Source: Semisulcospira habei (taxonomy: Eukaryota; Mollusca; Gastropoda; Semisulcospiridae). Taken from it: DNA of 64,000 bases. Position numbers and translations under genes: made by a program. Positions 60,357 to 64,000 of the stretch are shown here, piece after piece. The stretch is taken from the NCBI GenBank assembly GCA_036245525.1, contig BTPG01000005.1, positions 116,153,006 to 116,217,005 of the forward strand. Direction: 5' to 3'. A model generated the notes under the pieces. The model did no database searches. It was given only the letters and a program-made list of their open reading frames with translations, and was not told the DNA's origin. Each line of letters opens with the position of its first letter. The stretch's first letter is position 1.

Positions 60357-60830
60357 TCCAGTACATTACCGCCTAGACCGATCGCTCCCTCTCGGATCCA
60401 GTGCACACGTTCTTCATTGTGCGTCATTTTGTATCATTCAATGCAATTACTGCGTTGGAAAATCAGTTGCTCTGTCCCCTGACACTTCTGATGCTCTCGT
60501 TTAGTCTTCTGCTGGCACTCAAGAGCGAGTACCAGTCAATTCAACCACATAATAATTGGGTCCGAGCCAAAATTCGTCCAAAACAATGCTGAAACGTCAA
60601 TCATTCTTTGCAAAATTACCTACGAATGACCTCACTGACCTCTGCATCTTTTACTTCATTGTCATGCTGACTCAATATTTGTTAAACTAGTAATGTCTAC
60701 AGTTTTTTTTCCTCAGCATGTTAACTTGGTCTGTATTTCCCTTGAGAGGCGAGTTGACAGTGCAAGTTATGTTTGGTCGAGTTGACCCAGCGCATGTGAT
60801 TGACAACCCCCCCACCCACCCCCCAAAAAA

Positions 60831-60873
<43 letters not shown>

Positions 60874-61594
60874 ATATATATATATATATACACAGTATTT
60901 GTATCACTAAGACGTAAAATATAAAATATACACATTTCGTGAATGAAGACTGGTATTTTACAAACAAAAAATTACATGTCCCGTCTTCGTTCCCTCTCTT
61001 TTCCGATGATGGAGGCAGACCTGTAGGTCACGGTATACATTTAAATTGGGAAGTTGAGGCAGTGCAAGGTCCCGTGTTTTTAAAAATAATTTTTGCCTTG
61101 TTTGAAAATTTGCAGTTGGGCTGAATGTGGGAATTTGCTGGAAATTTGTGGTTAGCTGAGAGGAGACATGTTTGGTGCTTTGATTCATACCATCCTGAGC
61201 TTATCCAGTGGACATTTGTGGGCCTATGTTGAGTTGCCTTTGGCGTAGTGATTTGAGGGGCACGCTGATTTCAGCTGTGCTTGGGTGTGGGGTTGGTAAG
61301 GAACCAGTTTCATAGCCAAGAAATGAGACGGGTCATGTGCTGTTTTTTTTGGTATTTTATGCATGGCAAATGTGCAGCTGGTGGGCGGTAGTGCTTTTTA
61401 GGGAATTGAACAATTAGGGGATGACTGGGATTGACTAAGGCTAAGAGACTGGACAGTACGGAAACACCACTGTGGTCCGTGGCCTGTACAAAAAGCCTTC
61501 GCGAGTCTGCCCAAAACACGCACGAACCCGCATAAACCACCACACCAAACACTGGACATGAAATAAAAACGTGCATTTGCAATCGTGCTGCAAG
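60357..61594. other. Noncoding stretch with microsatellites
   Basis: (TAAA)n then (TA)n at 60825-60890, preceded by a C-rich tract. No coding or repeat family was recognised in the rest. Confidence 0.5.
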
Positions 61595-61690
61595 TAAATA
61601 CAATACAATACAACTTTATTGTCTGTTCGGGTCAAAGCACGACAGAAATTTGCCCTTTTTCGCCACGAACAGTGTGCAATTGTGGTTGTG
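61595..61690 (-). repeat. LINE 3'-end fragment
   Basis: (AATAC)n followed by AACTTTATTGTCTGTTCGGG. On the minus strand it ends AATAAAGTTGTATTGTATT, a LINE-style tail with a short tandem repeat. Confidence 0.6.
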
Positions 61691-61792
61691 TCAGTGTGTA
61701 GCACCTGGGGTGGTATTGTAGTGAAAATAAGAAACATAATTAATTACTGAAAGCTTCTCACGGCTTTATTACACTGCACCTCAGTCGGTATC

Positions 61793-64000
61793 ATAACAAT
61801 ACTTACTTACTTACGCCTGTCACCCCTCCCATAGTTTAGGCCGTCAACGAGAGACCTCCAGCGAGTCCTGTCCTGTGATCCTCCTTCGATTTTACTCCAG
61901 GTGGTTCCCAGTCTCTTGATGTCTGCTTCGAGGTCTCGACGCCAGGTGTTTCTCGGAATGCCTCTATTCCTCTTTCCCTGGGGGTTCCATGACAATGCCT
62001 GCCTAGTGATACTGGAAACTGGCTTTCTCAGACTGTGACCAATCCATCCCCATCTTCTTCGCCCAATTTTATTTTCTGCTGTTATCTGCATGCTCTGTTC
62101 TCTCCCAGAGTCTGACGTTGCTGATCTTCTCTGGCCAGTGGATTTTCAAGATTCTTCTAAGACAACTGTTTATGAAGGTCTGTACTCTGTTGACTGTGGT
62201 TTTTGTCAACCCCCAAGTCTCTGCTCCATATAAGAGAACTGCTTTTACGTTTGAGTTGAAAATCCGGACTTTGGTGTGTTGTGACAGCTCTCTGGAACTT
62301 CACACTTTTTTCAACTGGAGAAAGGCTGCTCTTGCTTTACCGATTCGTGCTCTGACATCTGCATCAGTGCCGCCTTTTTTGCCGATGATGCTCCCGAGAT
62401 AGGTGAAGGACTCCACCTCCTCCAAAGGGGTGCCAGCAAGCAAGACTGGTTCATCCCTGGTTGCGTTCAGCCTCATTGTCTTTGTTTTCTGTTTGTGGAT
62501 GGTGAGGCCCACTTGGGACGAGATGTCAGCAAGTCTCGTGGTCTTGTCCTGCATTTGTTGATGAGTGTGGGACAGTAAAGCCTAGGGCGTCTGCAAAATC
62601 GAGGTCGTCAAGCTGTGTCCACAGTGTCCACTGTATTCCGCTTCTTCTCTGCTCAGTGATCCTCTTCATGACCCAGTCTATGGCCAGTAGGAAGAGGAAC
62701 GGAAACAGCAAACACCCCTGCCTGACGCCAGTTCTGACCTTGAGCTCCCTGGTGAACTGCCCTTCGTGGATCACGCGACATGTCATGCCATCGTAGCTGC
62801 TCTTGATCAGGCAGACGAGCTTTGTGGGTACACCGTAGTGTCGTAGGAGTTTCCACAAAGTCTCTCGGTCCACGCTGTCAAATGCTTTCTCGTAATCCAC
62901 AAAGTTGACGTACAGCGGGGAGCTCCACTCCAGAGACTGTTCCACGATGATGCGGAGAATGGCGATCTGGTCTGTACATGATCGGTTTTTCTTGAATCCT
63001 GCTTGCTGGTCTCTCAGCTGGGGGTCGACGGAGCTCTTCATTCTCTCTAGGATGATCCTGTTGAAGACCTTTCCTGGTACTGACAGCAAGGTGATTCCTC
63101 TGTAGTTGGAACACTTGCTGAGGTCGCCTTTCTTGGGAAGCCGCTTGATTAGGTACCCCTCCTTCCAGTCAGCCGGCATCACCTCCTCTTCCCAGATCTT
63201 TCCAAACAGTGGGTACTACAGCTCTACTGTTGTCTCTAGGTCTGCTTTGCCGTTCTTCAAAAATGCCACTGCTCTTCTGATCTCTTCCCAGTTAGGTCTG
63301 TCACAGTCAGTCTCTGCTGGCTGGATGTCCGGGGGGTCGGGTGGGGGTGGGTCTGTTCAGTAACTCTTCAAAATACTCGGCCCATCTGTCGAGTTGGTCT
63401 GCTCTGTCTGCAATAGGCTTGCCTTCTTTGTCTTTTACTGGTCTTTCTGTATGGCCATACTTGCCCGGTAATGTCGTAGAGCTGTTTCATGTTGCCGCTG
63501 CCTGCTGCCTTTTCTGCCTCTGCTGCCACGCTGTCTATGTAGGCCCACTTTTCTGCCCTGATACTCCTCTTCACCTCGCGGTTGGCTTCCGAGTCTCCTG
63601 TGCCCTTGCTTTGGCTGCTCTCGTGCGACTGTCGTTGACAACTGCTTTCTTCTGCTTCCTCACTTCTATCTTCTTCAAGGTCTGTGCCGACAGCCAGTCC
63701 TTGTGATGGTGTTTCCTGAACCCTACAGTGTCTTTGCAGGTTGAGTTCAGAGCCTCTCTAACTGCCTTCCACTGCTGCTCTCCTCTTCATTTACTAGCTC
63801 CTGTAGCGCTTGAAACCGGTTGGACAGCACCCGTTTGAACTCTCTTCTCTCACTCCAGTCTCTCTCAGGAGGGCTACATTATAGCGCTGTCTACTTGTTG
63901 TCTCTGTGCGGCTTTTCTTTAACTTGAGATAAGCAGATGGTGGTCTGCGGCGACATCTGCTCCCCTCCTCACTCGAACATCTTGAAGGGATCTTCTAAAT
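61793..64000 (-). mobile_element. LINE-4: RTE-like non-LTR retrotransposon, runs off the window
   Basis: The 3' end at 61801-61816 has (TTAC)n, i.e. (GTAA)n on the minus strand, a tail style of RTE LINEs. The RT core and C-terminus follow on the minus strand, and the endonuclease would lie beyond 64000. Frameshifts break the ORF. Confidence 0.82.
61807..63706 (-). pseudogene. LINE-4 reverse transcriptase (frameshifted)
   Basis: Minus-strand pieces in order: MKRSIRAEKWAYIDSVAAEA (about 63574), PADWKEGYLIKRLPKKGDLS, NYRGITLLSVPGKVFNRI, QQAGFKKNRSCTDQIA and YVNFVDYEKAFDSVDRETLW (first Asp). Next is TGVRQGCLLFPFLFLLAIDW, then DDLDFADALGF, where the frame breaks inside the catalytic FADD. VGLTIHKQKTKTMRLN and SFTYLGSIIGKKGGTDADV follow, then WGWIGHSLRKP and the C-terminus at 61807. 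These blocks are typical of RTE-type LINEs. Inactive. Confidence 0.85.

Noticed and set aside
60687..60967. Tyr/Ile-repeat frames
   Set aside because: Produced by the (TAAA)n/(TA)n microsatellite.

Overview
Eukaryotic nuclear DNA, dominated by transposable elements and carrying parts of two intron-split host genes. The mix of repeats suggests a lophotrochozoan, most likely a marine gastropod mollusc: tyrosine-recombinase (DIRS) retrotransposons, I/Nimb-like, L2/CR1-like and RTE-like LINEs, and many TTAACCC-ended palindromic MITEs. That assignment is inference, since no species marker is visible. No rRNA, CRISPR or prokaryotic-style operon was seen.

Host genes. (1) The last six recognisable coding exons of an MDC1-like DNA-damage mediator lie on + (11293-37763, 242 residues plus stop). 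They encode a Ser/Pro-rich linker and the C-terminal tandem BRCT domains, and all splice phases agree. (2) Seven exons of an SLC25-family mitochondrial carrier lie on - (59691 down to 47043, about 269 residues), lacking only the N-terminal exon. All its phases agree too. The genes converge, with about 9.3 kb of repeat-rich DNA between their stop codons.

Layout. 1-10943: a LINE (LINE-1) cut twice, by a roughly 4.2 kb palindrome-rich insertion (946-5115) and by an inverted LINE-2 whose 1075-codon ORF is intact (5771-8998). 11293-37763: the MDC1-like gene, whose large introns hold three DIRS elements: A 12131-17997, B 20186-25996, and C 29484-37485 (C itself split by a LINE, 29724-34583, with a 15-bp target duplication). 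37764-47042: intergenic MITEs, tandem repeats and an L2 fragment. 47043-59691: the carrier gene, with DIRS D (49470-55905, minus) in one intron. 59.7-64 kb: MITEs, microsatellites and a minus-strand RTE-like LINE running off the window.

The least explained signal is a set of TTAA-bounded, piggyBac-like MITEs. Their ends and their central palindromes appear to be swapped between families. One copy and one DIRS end sit directly at splice acceptors of the carrier gene. All coordinates and phases were read by eye; family names are by recognition, not database search.
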